From: Candidatus Poribacteria bacterium
Lineage (GTDB): Bacteria > Poribacteria > WGA-4E > PCPOR2b
NCBI GenBank assembly: GCA_003635265.1
Contig: PYIZ01000045.1
Location: 62,001 to 126,000, forward strand
Reading direction: 5' to 3'
DNA length: 64,000 nt
The notes under the pieces were generated by a model that worked only from the letters and a program-made list of their open reading frames with translations, was not told the DNA's origin and ran no database searches. The first letter of the stretch is position 1. Every line of letters begins with the position of its first letter. Position numbers and translations under genes: made by a program. Positions 41,274 through 51,369 of the stretch are shown piece after piece.

Positions 41274-42701
41274 ATGAACGATCAAACCACTATCCTCGTT
41301 GTTGATCCGGACCAACGACAGCGCGAAATGATTTGTCTCACACTTGAGCGCGAACGGTTGCATGTGCTCGCAACTCGCACGATGTATGAGGCGTTAGACC
41401 GCATCGAACGCTTGGATATTGATGTCCTGATTGCCCCACTTATAGGAGAGCGTGTTGACGGACTCAAACTCCTTGAAGCCGCCTACGATCGGAATCCCGA
41501 TGTCGGCGTGATCTTCATCACAATGCCAAACGTCCTAGAAACCGATGTTGGTATCAAAGCCACGATTCACATGGGAGCCAGCTATTTTCTCCCTAAACCC
41601 CTCAACCCAGCGCAACTGATAGCCCTCCTCCGCAAGATATTTGAAAATCAGCAGCTCACCCTAGAAAATCGGCAACTACAGTCCCAGATTGATGAGCGAG
41701 TCGGACTCATCCAATTAACAGGGCATTCACCAAGAATCCAAGAGATTCGAGACCTCATTGCACAGGTCGCTCCGACAAAAGCCACGGTCATGATCCGTGG
41801 GGAACGCGGCACCGGAAAAGAACTGGTCGCCCGCGCTATGCACCACCGAAGTTTAAGGCGGGGTCCCCTCGTTATATTCAACTGTGCAGCCCTGAACGAA
41901 GGGCTGGCGGAATCCGAACTTTTTGGACACGAACGAGGTGCGTTTACAGGCGCGTATCAGACGCGGAAAGGGCGATTTGAAGCAGCACACGGAGGAACGC
42001 TATTTCTCGATGAAGTGGGGCAGTTAAGTTTGTCAAACCAAGCAAGACTCTTACGGGTGCTTGCTGAGAGGGAGTTTCAGCGTGTTGGCGGGAATGAATT
42101 AATAGAAATCGATGTTCGCGTTATCTGTGCTACGAACCGTAATCTTGAAAAGGCGGTGGAACAGGAAAAGTTTCTACCCGATCTCTACGATCGCCTGAAC
42201 GTGATACGGATTGCCCTACCACCGCTCCGTGAGCGAAGCGAGGATATCCCACTCCTAGTCAAAGCTTTCACAGAAGAATTTTGCCGGGAAAACCGGATGA
42301 TGACCAAGGGTATGACTTCCCGCACGCTGCGAGTGTTGATGGCATATGACTGGCAGGGAAATGTGCGAGAGTTGAGGAACTGCATTGAGGGTATGGTTAT
42401 TATGTCGAACCGACCAGAACTCGACATCGATGATATTCCGGAGCATATTCTCAAAACCGCCGGCGTCAGCTCTCCCGTTATCCTCTCCGCTCCCACTGTT
42501 ATAGATACTGGCGCAGCAGCCTTGCCCTCATCGGGATTGCAGGTTGAAGTGGGAATGTCAATGGCAGAGATTGAGAAGGAAGTTATTCGATCGACACTCC
42601 AATATGCTGGCAATAACAGAGCAAAAGCTGCAAAAATCTTAGGGGTCTCAAAACGAACAATCTTCAGAAAGATCAAGGAACATAATTTGTGCGACGAATA
42701 G
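41274..42701 (+). CDS. Sigma-54-dependent response regulator with degenerate receiver
   Basis: This 475-residue NtrC-like activator has a receiver domain (1-120), an AAA+ domain (about 145-375) with the Walker-type GERGTGKE and the sigma-54 contact loop GAFTGA, and a Fis-type HTH (NNRAKAAKILGVSKRTIFRKIKEH). In the receiver the aspartate that should be phosphorylated is replaced (IDVLIAPLIG), although the Lys of FLPKP remains. It is probably not activated by classical phosphotransfer. No histidine kinase is nearby. The downstream gene overlaps by 13 bases. Confidence 0.9.
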   Translation: MNDQTTILVVDPDQRQREMICLTLERERLHVLATRTMYEALDRIERLDIDVLIAPLIGERVDGLKLLEAAYDRNPDVGVIFITMPNVLETDVGIKATIHMGASYFLPKPLNPAQLIALLRKIFENQQLTLENRQLQSQIDERVGLIQLTGHSPRIQEIRDLIAQVAPTKATVMIRGERGTGKELVARAMHHRSLRRGPLVIFNCAALNEGLAESELFGHERGAFTGAYQTRKGRFEAAHGGTLFLDEVGQLSLSNQARLLRVLAEREFQRVGGNELIEIDVRVICATNRNLEKAVEQEKFLPDLYDRLNVIRIALPPLRERSEDIPLLVKAFTEEFCRENRMMTKGMTSRTLRVLMAYDWQGNVRELRNCIEGMVIMSNRPELDIDDIPEHILKTAGVSSPVILSAPTVIDTGAAALPSSGLQVEVGMSMAEIEKEVIRSTLQYAGNNRAKAAKILGVSKRTIFRKIKEHNLCDE

Positions 42702-43480
42702 TTAACGCAACCTCTGTTTCAATTTGTGTCCAATTTGCTCTGGGCACTGCCCACCTCTTTGCAGCGAGTGATGATTTCAACAGCAATAGCGGAAATCCGG
42801 GCATTTTTGGCGCAATTCTTGGCGTGGTGGTCCCGGCGCTGCTTGTCATTGGCATCGGATGCGTTATCTATGTCTGGTTGCGCCGGAACAAATCCTCATT
42901 CAGTGGCTTATTCCCACGGCGACAGGCACCTAAAAATTGGGATATATCGCCACCAACGTATACAGCCTCTGCGCCATCTCATAGGTCTCCTCACGACGCC
43001 GTTCCTCCCGACAACCTTGATCCATTGACAGAACCGAATCGGCAGTTAGAAAGCGATGAGTATACCCTTGAGTCTATTGCACTTGCAGACCTAGAGGGGG
43101 TACTATCCTTGCGCGAATCGAACCGTATCCAAGAATACTATGAAGCAATTGCAATAATTATCAAGCAGTATGTGGGAGAAAAGTATCACATTAAGAGCCT
43201 CGATGCTCCTACAGGACAAATCTTATCCGCACTCCCCAACGGTTTGACTGATAGCGTGACAGATCATGTTGGTGAGATTCTCCTATCATGCGATATGGTT
43301 CAATTTTCTAGGCATCGTCCCTCCCGCTCAGAACTAGACCGCATCTATCAGACGGCACGGGAGTTTCTTGAAAGCCAAATTGTTGTGGCACTCGTTGAAG
43401 CAGATGAATTTGAAGCGGATGAAGAAGCGGATGAAGATAGTGAGATGTATAGACATTACAGGAGAAGGCTTCAAGGCTGA
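42689..43480 (+). CDS. Membrane protein with BatD-tail-like domain
   Basis: This 263-residue protein starts at GTG 42689, overlapping the activator gene. An N-terminal hydrophobic stretch (1-25) and a helix at about 42-65 (VVVPALLVIGIGCVIYVWLRR) place it in the membrane. The soluble C-terminal part has YYEAIAIIIKQYVGEKYHI and EILLSCDMVQFSRHRPS, which correspond in order and character to the cytoplasmic tail of the BatD protein at 4765-6636 (CDYVRFAP). It lies 32 bases before MoxR. It may be a short BatD-related partner of this ATPase. Confidence 0.6.
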   Translation: MRRIVNATSVSICVQFALGTAHLFAASDDFNSNSGNPGIFGAILGVVVPALLVIGIGCVIYVWLRRNKSSFSGLFPRRQAPKNWDISPPTYTASAPSHRSPHDAVPPDNLDPLTEPNRQLESDEYTLESIALADLEGVLSLRESNRIQEYYEAIAIIIKQYVGEKYHIKSLDAPTGQILSALPNGLTDSVTDHVGEILLSCDMVQFSRHRPSRSELDRIYQTAREFLESQIVVALVEADEFEADEEADEDSEMYRHYRRRLQG

Positions 43481-43512
43481 ATCTCGGTGTTCGCCCGAAT
43501 CGAGGAGCAAGG

Positions 43513-44505
43513 ATGAGAGAATCTGATCTGACGGTGTTGAACGAAAAGATTCAGGAGGCGAGCACCTTCGTTGAAGAGATCTTTGAAGAGATACGGAAGG
43601 TTATTATCGGGCAGAGGTATATGATCGAGCGGATGATTATCGGATTGCTCTGCAACGGTCATATCCTGTTAGAGGGTGTTCCCGGTCTCGCCAAGACAAC
43701 CGCTGTCCAAGCACTGTCCAACACGATTGCCGTCTCTTTCAAACGCCTGCAATTTACCCCTGACCTTCTGCCCGCCGATCTGATTGGCACCCAAATTTAT
43801 AACCAACGTTCGGGCGATTTCTATGTCAAAAAGGGTCCTATTTTTGCGAACCTCGTTCTCGCCGACGAGATTAACCGTGCACCCGCCAAAGTTCAAAGCG
43901 CACTCCTCGAAGCGATGCAAGAGCGTCAGGTCACAATCGGCGATGAAACCTACCCCCTCGACCCACCATTCCTTGTCCTAGCAACCCAAAACCCAATCGA
44001 GCAAGAGGGAACTTATCCCCTGCCGGAAGCACAGGTAGATCGGTTCATGCTCAAATTGCAGGTGACCTATCCCTCGCGGACAGAGGAACTTTCTATCTTA
44101 CGGCAACTCACACGTGAAGAACGCCAACCGATTCAACAGGTCATATCGCCCCAAGAAATTATCCAACTCCGTACAACAGTCCGTGAGATCTACATGGACG
44201 AGAAGATCGAAAACTATATTGTCGATCTCGTCTGCGCCACACGCGAGCCAGCAAGGTATCAATTAGACCAACTCACAGATCTTATCGAATATGGCGCATC
44301 GCCGCGGGCAACGATTTTTCTTGCAACGGCTGCCAAAGCCCACGCCTTCCTCCGTCATCGCGGGTATGTAACGCCAGAAGATGTCTACGCGGTTGGCATG
44401 GATGTCCTCAGACATCGCGTTATCGTCAGCTACGAAGCGGAGGCGGAAGAGATTTCTTCCGAACAGATTATCAAACAGGTTTTTGAAGGAGTCGAAGTTC
44501 CTTAA
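43513..44505 (+). CDS. MoxR family AAA+ ATPase
   Basis: This 330-residue ATPase has Walker A GVPGLAKT (55-62), the LQFTPDLLPADLIGTQIY loop, Walker B VLADEINRAP, the sensor 1 region LATQNPIEQEGTYPLPEAQVDRF and the C-terminal lid with SPRATIFLATAAKA. MoxR proteins act as chaperones that insert cofactors or activate partner complexes together with DUF58/VWA proteins. The DUF58 and BatCDE genes here are more than 30 kb away on the other strand. It is co-directional with the BatD-tail-like gene. Confidence 0.95.
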   Translation: MRESDLTVLNEKIQEASTFVEEIFEEIRKVIIGQRYMIERMIIGLLCNGHILLEGVPGLAKTTAVQALSNTIAVSFKRLQFTPDLLPADLIGTQIYNQRSGDFYVKKGPIFANLVLADEINRAPAKVQSALLEAMQERQVTIGDETYPLDPPFLVLATQNPIEQEGTYPLPEAQVDRFMLKLQVTYPSRTEELSILRQLTREERQPIQQVISPQEIIQLRTTVREIYMDEKIENYIVDLVCATREPARYQLDQLTDLIEYGASPRATIFLATAAKAHAFLRHRGYVTPEDVYAVGMDVLRHRVIVSYEAEAEEISSEQIIKQVFEGVEVP

Positions 44506-44593
44506 CAGAAATTTGTATGATTTTAGTTGTCTTTAATTCCTTTGCGTAAGTCCCAATTCTGGGAATATTCTTTCCCAACAGGAGAGGTGTCCC

Positions 44594-45349
44594 GTGAAAA
44601 AAGAAGCGTTGACAACCATTTTTTTATGTACTTTGGTTTTGTTCTTAGGCGCTCATTCTGCCGCGCTAGTTTTGGATTTTGAAAATCCAGAACAGTTAAA
44701 CCGATTGGAAGTCCTACGCGAAACCGATGATCACTGGAAATCTAGGAATAATGTCGATGATCCATTCCAATTAGAGATTGTAGATGGTGCGCTTCGATTC
44801 GCATCAGGTGGAATGTGGAACCTCATTGCGATAAAAGATCTCCAATTTACCAATGGAACGATATACTATAAAATGAAATGGCTAGAAGGAGGGTGGTGCC
44901 AGATTGGGGTGTTTTATCGGCTACAGGAGACACCGCATCTTCCGCATTATCAAGTGACCCTGTCCGCTGAGATGCAACCCGATAGGAAACCTGAAGGGCT
45001 GAAGTGGCTGGATTGTGAAGTAGTTAAGTGGAATGGTCTGTCTAGTAGACAAAGTACCGCAAAGCCGATACAGGGCTGGGACAGGAAACCCGTGAATCAG
45101 TGGTTTGAGGTTAAAATCGAGGTCAAAAGCGGTGAACATACTGTATTCGTGGGACCCGAAGGCAAATCAAAGCAAGTTATCGAGATGAAAGTAGCAACGC
45201 AAGGTAAAGGAAGGGTAGGGCTATTAACCTACAGCCCGACCCGCGAAGTTGTGCTGATTGATGATTTTGAAATAATAACGTCGGCATTTGCTGTAACGAC
45301 GCACAAGACTTTGGCAAGTACTTGGGGACGGATAAAAGCATCTCGATAG
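44594..45349 (+). CDS. Secreted concanavalin-like/DUF1080-type protein
   Basis: This 251-residue protein starts at GTG 44594 after GGAGAGG. It has a clear signal peptide (1-24, ending in AHSAA). The mature part is beta-rich with a laminin-G/concanavalin-like pattern (LDFENPEQL, FASGGMWNLIAIKDLQFTNGTIYYKMK, GRVGLLTYSPTREVVLIDDFEI). This pattern resembles the sugar-binding or 3-keto-glycoside hydrolase fold of DUF1080. A catalytic site could not be identified. It is 88 bases after MoxR and may be separate from it. Confidence 0.6.
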   Translation: MKKEALTTIFLCTLVLFLGAHSAALVLDFENPEQLNRLEVLRETDDHWKSRNNVDDPFQLEIVDGALRFASGGMWNLIAIKDLQFTNGTIYYKMKWLEGGWCQIGVFYRLQETPHLPHYQVTLSAEMQPDRKPEGLKWLDCEVVKWNGLSSRQSTAKPIQGWDRKPVNQWFEVKIEVKSGEHTVFVGPEGKSKQVIEMKVATQGKGRVGLLTYSPTREVVLIDDFEIITSAFAVTTHKTLASTWGRIKASR

Positions 45350-45462
45350 TTAGCGTGCGTTGACATTTTGCTGTCGTCAATTCGGAAAACGCTGTAATCG
45401 TCGGGCTATCTGTCAAACACCGAGGCGGTTATATGAGATTAATCCAAGATGCAAGTAAAAAC

Positions 45463-46251
45463 CTAATTCCTGTTCTCCTCCTCCAAAAGTTCTTCCAACT
45501 CCTCTAGGAAATCCACCGCATCGTCCTCATCTTCGTCGCTCGCTCCGCGGTCTTCTAGTCCCTCTTCTACCGATTCCAGATCTGACCGAAACTCAATCAG
45601 GTTACTCAAATAACGTTCACGGGTGACATTTTCTGCGTCGCCATAGTTCTCGCGCAAACACTCACCACAGAATTTTCCGATCTGTTGAATTCCTAAATTG
45701 ACCTGATCCAATGCACCTGGACGGTCGTCCTCCATTAGACGCAGTTCAGCATTCGCCATGCTGTTCATCATTAGCATATAGCCTTTATATTGGTAGCTTT
45801 CCCACGCAATCTCGGAAGGGGCAAATTTCTTTGCCATATTCGTAACGGCAAGATTCGTGTTGGTGTCGCGTTTGACATCCGCCCACCGTTTAATCCCTGC
45901 GAACAGCAGATAACGGGTATACCTATCGTACGATTCTCGGAATAAGACACGCCAATCCTCCGGTGTTAAACCGAATCCTTCGTCGCTACCATGCTGCTGT
46001 TTATAATCCTCAAGTTGTTCGCAGAAGTACTCATAGTAGGACTCCCGCCCATGAGGTCTCTTGCCATCGGGGCGCCCGGACGTGTAAATCCGCGAGATTG
46101 TAAACGCATTCGATTGCACCACAACAACTTCTTTGCCTTCCGCCAACTTTAAGACCTTTATCGGGCGAGCAACATCAAACGATAAACTATCCAAAATCTC
46201 ATCAAGCGCACGCACCAGACGCGTGTTTCTTTCAACCTGATTAGTTGCCAT
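45463..46251 (-). CDS. Hypothetical protein with acidic tail
   Basis: This 262-residue soluble protein was not recognised. The N-terminal third is mixed (SFDVARPIKVLKLAEGKEVVVVQSN), the middle is helical and rich in aromatic residues and Arg (WRVLFRESYDRYTRYLLFAGIKRWADVKRD; YQYKGYMLMMNSMANAELRLMEDDRPGAL), and the last 30 residues are almost all Asp/Glu (EDEDDAVDFLEELEELLEEE). Two Cys (GKFCGEC) are close together. No signal peptide or membrane segment is present. It follows carB on the same strand, separated by a repeat. Confidence 0.6.
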   Translation of the reverse strand: MATNQVERNTRLVRALDEILDSLSFDVARPIKVLKLAEGKEVVVVQSNAFTISRIYTSGRPDGKRPHGRESYYEYFCEQLEDYKQQHGSDEGFGLTPEDWRVLFRESYDRYTRYLLFAGIKRWADVKRDTNTNLAVTNMAKKFAPSEIAWESYQYKGYMLMMNSMANAELRLMEDDRPGALDQVNLGIQQIGKFCGECLRENYGDAENVTRERYLSNLIEFRSDLESVEEGLEDRGASDEDEDDAVDFLEELEELLEEENRN

Positions 46252-46386
46252 TTTTATCTCCTTCCTATCAATATTATGTAGTATGTCATGTTATATTGCT
46301 AGATTCAAAAACGTTCTGTGAAATTACAATGGGCACTCAATATTGCACGGTAAGCCAATTCGGGTAACTTTCGACCAATGCACGAT

Positions 46387-46440
46387 GTATTTTCTGAGTT
46401 CCTCACGTTTCACGTTTTACGCTTCACGTTTTCCGTTTCA
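46387..46440. repeat. GTGAAACG-type repeat fused to the carB stop codon
   Basis: Several imperfect units of the repeat lie directly after carB on the minus strand. The carB stop TGA (46440-46438) is the first three bases of a TGAAACG unit. Confidence 0.7.
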
Positions 46441-49400
46441 ATAATAATCTTGTAATGGGGTCACAGTTATCTCGCCACGGCGGAGTGCCTCAATGCTATT
46501 GATTGCCGCTGACGCCCCTGCAATCGTAGAAAATAGGGTAATCCCGTAATCAATCGCCATCTGCCGAATTAATTCTTCATTTGGACGATGCGCATACCCG
46601 GTAGGTGTATTGATAATCAGATCGACGGCATTGTTTTTAACGTAATCGTGGATGGTTGGGCGCCCTTTACCAATACTATGAACCAGCGTCACCTCCATGC
46701 CGTTACGACGAAGCACCTTCGCTGTGCCGTGCGTGGCAATCAGTTGAAAGCCCAAATCAACTAGCTTTTTGGCGATGAAGATAATCGCACGCTTATCCTT
46801 ATTTTTCACGCTGATGAACGCATGACCACCGAGCGGTAAACCATAGCCGACCGCCTGTTGTGCTTTAGCAAAAGCGATACTCAGATCTGCATCAATGCCC
46901 ATTACCTCGCCTGTCGATTTCATCTCAGGACCGAGTTGAGAATTTGCTCCCGGAAAACGATTGAACGGAAACACGGGTGCCTTTACTGAAAAATAATCCG
47001 GCTCAATCTCCTGCGTAAATCCAAGTTCTTCAAGAGTTTTTCCCGTCATGATGCGGGCGGCGAGTTTTGCCAACGGCACCCCAATGGTTTTGCTCACAAA
47101 CGGCACAGTTCGCGATGCGCGCGGGTTGACCTCTAACACATAAGTCTCATCGTTTTTTATCGCATACTGTATATTCATCAGCCCACGCACGTTGAGTGCC
47201 TTTGCAAGCGCGTCGGTATACTCCTTGAGCGTATCAATCTGTTCCTCAACAAGGGTGTAAGGTGGCAACACACAGTCGCTGTCTCCAGAGTGGATCCCTG
47301 CTTCTTCGATATGTTCCATGATCCCGCCAACAACGGTGAGGTTGCCGTCGGAAATTGCATCAACGTCAACTTCAATTGCATCCTCCAAATACTTGTCAAT
47401 TAACACGGGATGCTCCGGCGAGGCTGCGACCGCCGAATCCATATATGCTTCCAGCGCATCTTTGTCATAAACAATCTGCATCGCTCGCCCACCCAAAACG
47501 TATGAAGGACGCACCATCACTGGGTATCCAAGTCCCGCAGCGATTGGTGTGGCTTCTTTGACCGAAGTTGCCGTGCCATTTGGGGGCTGCTTCAAGCCAA
47601 GTCCGTCGAGCAGCTCTGTGAATTGTTTCCGATCTTCCGATCTCGCAATGTCCTCTGGACTTGTCCCGATAATTGGAACACCTGCCTTCTGAAGTCCAAG
47701 CGCGAGATTCAGGGGTGTCTGTCCGCCAAGCTGCACGATAACCCCGTCCGGCTTTTCCCGATCAACAATGTTCAACACATTTTCGTGCGTGAGCGGTTCA
47801 AAGTAGAGCCGATCCGAAGTGTCATAATCCGTACTCACCGTCTCGGGATTGCTGTTGACCATAATGGTCTCGTAGTTATCCTCTTTAAGCGCGAGCGCCG
47901 CGTGAACACAGCAATAATCGAATTCAATTCCTTGACCAATCCGATTCGGACCGCTGCCTAGGATTAAGATCTTCTTCTTTTGGCTGGGTCTGACCTCATC
48001 CTCCATACCGTAGGTAGAATAGTAGTAAGGCGTCTCCGCCTCAAATTCTGCAGCACAGGTATCCACTGTCTTAAACGTAGCTTCGATCCCGTGCTCCTTC
48101 CGTAGTTCTCGGATACCTGCCTCAGAAGCGTTCCAAAGTTCTCCTATCTGGCGATCTGAGAAGCCGTACTGTTTTGCTTTGCGGAGCAGAGATACAGACG
48201 AATCAGGCAGCTGAGAGATATCTAGAGCCTCCAGTTTATTCTCGCTTCCAACTTTCCGGACTTCCTCTTCAAAATCAACGATCTCCTTTATATTATACAG
48301 GAAAAATGGATCGATGTGTGTATATCCGTGGATCTGATCGATACTCATTCCGCTCTGGAAAGCCTGTTTTATATATAGGATCCGCTCCATGTTGGGGATG
48401 GTCAATTTCTGTGGCAGTTCCGAGACCGGCAATTTTTCGATGGGTTGGCTATCGAGTCCCGCCCAACCGTTTTCTAAGGATCTCAATCCTTTCTGCAAGG
48501 ACTCCTTGAACGTCCGTCCGATTGCCATCGCTTCACCCACGGATTTCATCATCGTTGTCAACGTCTCATCGGTGCCGGCGAATTTCTCAAACGCCCAACG
48601 CGGAATCTTTGTCACAACGTAATCGATGGTCGGTTCAAACGATGCAGGAGTTTTGCGGGTAATATCATTGGGAAGTTCATCAAGGGTGTATCCGACAGCC
48701 AACTTCGCTGCGATCTTTGCTATCGGAAAACCAGTCGCTTTCGAGGCGAGCGCGGAACTTCGAGAAACACGTGGGTTCATTTCAATCACAACCTGCTTCC
48801 CTGTATCTGGATCGACTGCAAACTGGATATTTGAACCGCCGGTGTCTACACCAATTTCACGTATAATCTTAATCGCCGCATCCCGCATCAGTTGATATTC
48901 TTTGTCCGTCAAGGTCTGGGCGGGTGCAACCGTAATGCTGTCACCGGTGTGAACTCCCATCGCATCGAAATTCTCAATAGAACAGATAATCACGACGTTG
49001 TCCGTCCCATCCCGCATCACCTCAAGCTCAAATTCTTTCCAACCGATCACCGATTCTTCGATTAACACCTCGTTGACCGGACTCAATCCCAATCCGTACT
49101 CAACCATGTCTCGAAATTCCTCGATATTGTAAGCAATACCTCCACCCGTGCCGCCAAGCGTAAATGCGGGCCGAATAATCGCAGGGAAGCCAATCTCGTC
49201 AATTATGGAGATCGCATCGTCATACGAATGGGCAATGCCGCTTTTAGGCACCGCCAAGCCAATGCGTATCATCGCCTGTTTGAATAGCTCTCGGTCTTCC
49301 GCTTTTTGGATAGCGTTCAGTTTCGCACCAATCAACTCAACATTGTATTTATCCAATACACCTGATTCAGCAAGTGCGACAGAGACATTCAACCCTGTCT

Positions 49401-49677
49401 GCCCCCCTAAAGTTGGGAGTAACGCTTGAGGGCGCTCTTGAGCAATAATCTTTTCAGCGATATCTGCAAAAATCGGTTCGACATAGGTTCGGTCTGCAAG
49501 CTCCGTGTCCGTCATAATTGTTGCCGGATTGCTGTTGACAAGGACAACCTCATACCCCTCCTCTTTCAAGGATTTACACGCCTGAGTGCCCGAATAGTCA
49601 AACTCGCAGGCTTGACCGATAATAATCGGGCCGGAGCCGATAATTAGGATCTTTTTGATGTCAGTTCGCTTTGGCAT
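46438..49677 (-). CDS. carB: Carbamoyl-phosphate synthase large subunit
   Basis: This 1079-residue enzyme makes carbamoyl phosphate from bicarbonate, ATP and ammonia supplied by CarA. It shows two homologous ATP-grasp halves, each starting with an SGPxxIGQ motif ([20 protein letters not shown] near 10; [18 protein letters not shown] near 570). Metal-site segments are [21 protein letters not shown] and [23 protein letters not shown]-terminal allosteric MGS-like domain with [14 protein letters not shown] completes it. Length is normal. It follows carA by 136 bases, which contain another repeat. Confidence 0.98.
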   Translation of the reverse strand: MPKRTDIKKILIIGSGPIIIGQACEFDYSGTQACKSLKEEGYEVVLVNSNPATIMTDTELADRTYVEPIFADIAEKIIAQERPQALLPTLGGQTGLNVSVALAESGVLDKYNVELIGAKLNAIQKAEDRELFKQAMIRIGLAVPKSGIAHSYDDAISIIDEIGFPAIIRPAFTLGGTGGGIAYNIEEFRDMVEYGLGLSPVNEVLIEESVIGWKEFELEVMRDGTDNVVIICSIENFDAMGVHTGDSITVAPAQTLTDKEYQLMRDAAIKIIREIGVDTGGSNIQFAVDPDTGKQVVIEMNPRVSRSSALASKATGFPIAKIAAKLAVGYTLDELPNDITRKTPASFEPTIDYVVTKIPRWAFEKFAGTDETLTTMMKSVGEAMAIGRTFKESLQKGLRSLENGWAGLDSQPIEKLPVSELPQKLTIPNMERILYIKQAFQSGMSIDQIHGYTHIDPFFLYNIKEIVDFEEEVRKVGSENKLEALDISQLPDSSVSLLRKAKQYGFSDRQIGELWNASEAGIRELRKEHGIEATFKTVDTCAAEFEAETPYYYSTYGMEDEVRPSQKKKILILGSGPNRIGQGIEFDYCCVHAALALKEDNYETIMVNSNPETVSTDYDTSDRLYFEPLTHENVLNIVDREKPDGVIVQLGGQTPLNLALGLQKAGVPIIGTSPEDIARSEDRKQFTELLDGLGLKQPPNGTATSVKEATPIAAGLGYPVMVRPSYVLGGRAMQIVYDKDALEAYMDSAVAASPEHPVLIDKYLEDAIEVDVDAISDGNLTVVGGIMEHIEEAGIHSGDSDCVLPPYTLVEEQIDTLKEYTDALAKALNVRGLMNIQYAIKNDETYVLEVNPRASRTVPFVSKTIGVPLAKLAARIMTGKTLEELGFTQEIEPDYFSVKAPVFPFNRFPGANSQLGPEMKSTGEVMGIDADLSIAFAKAQQAVGYGLPLGGHAFISVKNKDKRAIIFIAKKLVDLGFQLIATHGTAKVLRRNGMEVTLVHSIGKGRPTIHDYVKNNAVDLIINTPTGYAHRPNEELIRQMAIDYGITLFSTIAGASAAINSIEALRRGEITVTPLQDYY

Positions 49678-49790
49678 AGTAAATACCCTTATCGTATTGT
49701 TGTCGGGACAGAATTTAACGCAAAGGCGCGAAGACGCAAGGATTTTTTACTTTTTCCTTTACTTCATTGCAGCATTGCGTTGTTTGTCTT

Positions 49791-49832
49791 TCTCACGTTT
49801 TACGTTTCACGCATTACGTCTTACGCATCAGA
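49791..49832. repeat. GTGAAACG-type repeat supplying the carA 3' end
   Basis: The minus strand reads GATGCGTAAGACGTAATGCG followed by GTGAAACG-type units. The last codons and the TAA stop of carA lie inside the repeat. Confidence 0.7.
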
Positions 49833-50992
49833 TCTGTAAACCTCTTAAAAAGATAACTAGCATCATGGGGACCGGGAGATGCCTCCGGATGGTACTGCAC
49901 AGAGAAGATCGGATATTCCCTGTGTTCCATCCCTTCAAGGGTTTGATCGTTCAAATTAATATGTGTCACCTTTACATTGTTTGGCAGTGAGTCAATGTCC
50001 ACACAGAAACCGTGATTTTGTGAAGTAATTTCGACCTGATCTGTGTCAAATCGTTTTACTGGTTGATTTGCGCCGCGATGTCCGAATTTGAGTTTGAAAC
50101 TCTTTCCACCGAATGCGAGTCCTAACAATTGATGTCCCAAACAGATACCAAAGGTCGGTTTCGTTCCAATCAATTGTCGAATCGTCTTGATACCGTATTC
50201 AATTGGTTCTGGATCGCCGGGACCGTTGGATAAGAAGATACCATCTGGGTCCGCGGCGAGAATATCTTCTGCGGAAGTGTGTGCTGGCACAACTTGAACC
50301 TGACAACCGTGTTGGGTGAGTTGGCGTAAGATATTATATTTGACCCCGAAGTCCACCGCAATGACGCGGAATTGGGGGGTTGACGGTGCCTCAATCTCTG
50401 TTGTGTCAAAATCAATTGTGAGTTGGGAATTTTTATCATTGGCAGTAGAGGTCAAATCAGGAAAGGCGCTTGATTCGGGGTCGTGCGTCTCCCATAAGTA
50501 CGGATTCGGGCACGTCACGTACTGAACCATATCCATCCCGATGAGTCCATGCCACGCCTGTGCTTTGGCAACCAAACTTTGAGGATCAAGGTCTTCCGTC
50601 GAGAGTACGCCATCCATGACACCATTTACTCGGAGCCGCTTGGTCAATGCGCGTGTATCGATACCGTGGATGCCGATAATTCCATTTTCTTCAAGGTAGC
50701 TACCGAGATTGGATTGTGAACGCCAGTTGCTCTCGTACGCACTATATTCACGCACAACAAATCCTTCCACTTGTGGTCGGATTGATTCGACATCGATTTC
50801 GTTGCAGCCGTAGTTGCCGATCAACGGGTAGGTCATCGTGACGATCTGTCCCTTGTAGGATGGATCGGTGAGAATCTCTTGGTAGCCGGTCATGCTGGTG
50901 TTGAATACCACCTCACCGGAAGTTTCTCCGGTCGCGCCGAACTGTTCGCCTTCAAAAGTTGTCCCATCTGCTAATGCGAGAATTGCTTTCAT
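49814..50992 (-). CDS. carA: Carbamoyl-phosphate synthase small subunit
   Basis: This protein of about 392 residues starts at the ATG at 50992 (MKAILALADG); in-frame starts at 51001 and 51040 would add residues. It is the glutaminase half of the enzyme, with the DPSYKGQIVTMTYPLIGNYG segment, the PGDPEP oxyanion region, the nucleophile Cys in FGICLGHQLLGLAFGG and the His-Glu pair in QYHPEASPGPHD. Its C terminus (LMRKT) is encoded by interspersed-repeat sequence. It is probably part of the pyrR-led transcript, but repeats and two unrelated genes intervene. Confidence 0.96.
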   Translation of the reverse strand: MKAILALADGTTFEGEQFGATGETSGEVVFNTSMTGYQEILTDPSYKGQIVTMTYPLIGNYGCNEIDVESIRPQVEGFVVREYSAYESNWRSQSNLGSYLEENGIIGIHGIDTRALTKRLRVNGVMDGVLSTEDLDPQSLVAKAQAWHGLIGMDMVQYVTCPNPYLWETHDPESSAFPDLTSTANDKNSQLTIDFDTTEIEAPSTPQFRVIAVDFGVKYNILRQLTQHGCQVQVVPAHTSAEDILAADPDGIFLSNGPGDPEPIEYGIKTIRQLIGTKPTFGICLGHQLLGLAFGGKSFKLKFGHRGANQPVKRFDTDQVEITSQNHGFCVDIDSLPNNVKVTHINLNDQTLEGMEHREYPIFSVQYHPEASPGPHDASYLFKRFTDLMRKT

Positions 50993-51055
50993 TGGATTAG
51001 CCATCCTTATTCTCAAATCGTAATTCGTTTGCAAATTCACAGGATATACAGGTTT

Positions 51056-51325
51056 CTACAAATCTTCTCTGAGGCTTCGGAACCGGGGCGTGCGAATCCG
51101 TACCTGCTTGACTCCCCGAGGAACAAGAAAAAGCGTCATCTTTCCGTTATCAGAGGAAGCAGCTAGCTGTTCTCGTTTGTGCTTTGCCTCTGTAAAGTCT
51201 TCCGCTACACCTACAATCTGGGCATCGTCCAAAATGATAACTACCTTGCCTTCATACCGCTTTGGATGCTTATAGATTTCTTGTAGCCATTGCTGTGTTC
51301 GCCGTTTCTTCATCTGTCTCATCAC
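51056..51325 (-). CDS. Small DUF5678-like protein
   Basis: This 89-residue protein has a short basic N terminus (KKRRTQQ), then a YEGKVVIILDDAQIVGVAEDFTEAKHKREQL pattern and a LFLVPRG strand. This layout matches DUF5678-type small proteins, whose function is unknown. Start choice is uncertain (GTG 51325, ATG 51322 or ATG 51313). It lies just upstream of carA. Confidence 0.55.
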   Translation of the reverse strand: MMRQMKKRRTQQWLQEIYKHPKRYEGKVVIILDDAQIVGVAEDFTEAKHKREQLAASSDNGKMTLFLVPRGVKQVRIRTPRFRSLREDL

Positions 51326-51369
51326 CCCTTCAGGGAATAAACGGTGTTGCTATCCAAGATAAACCTCTC

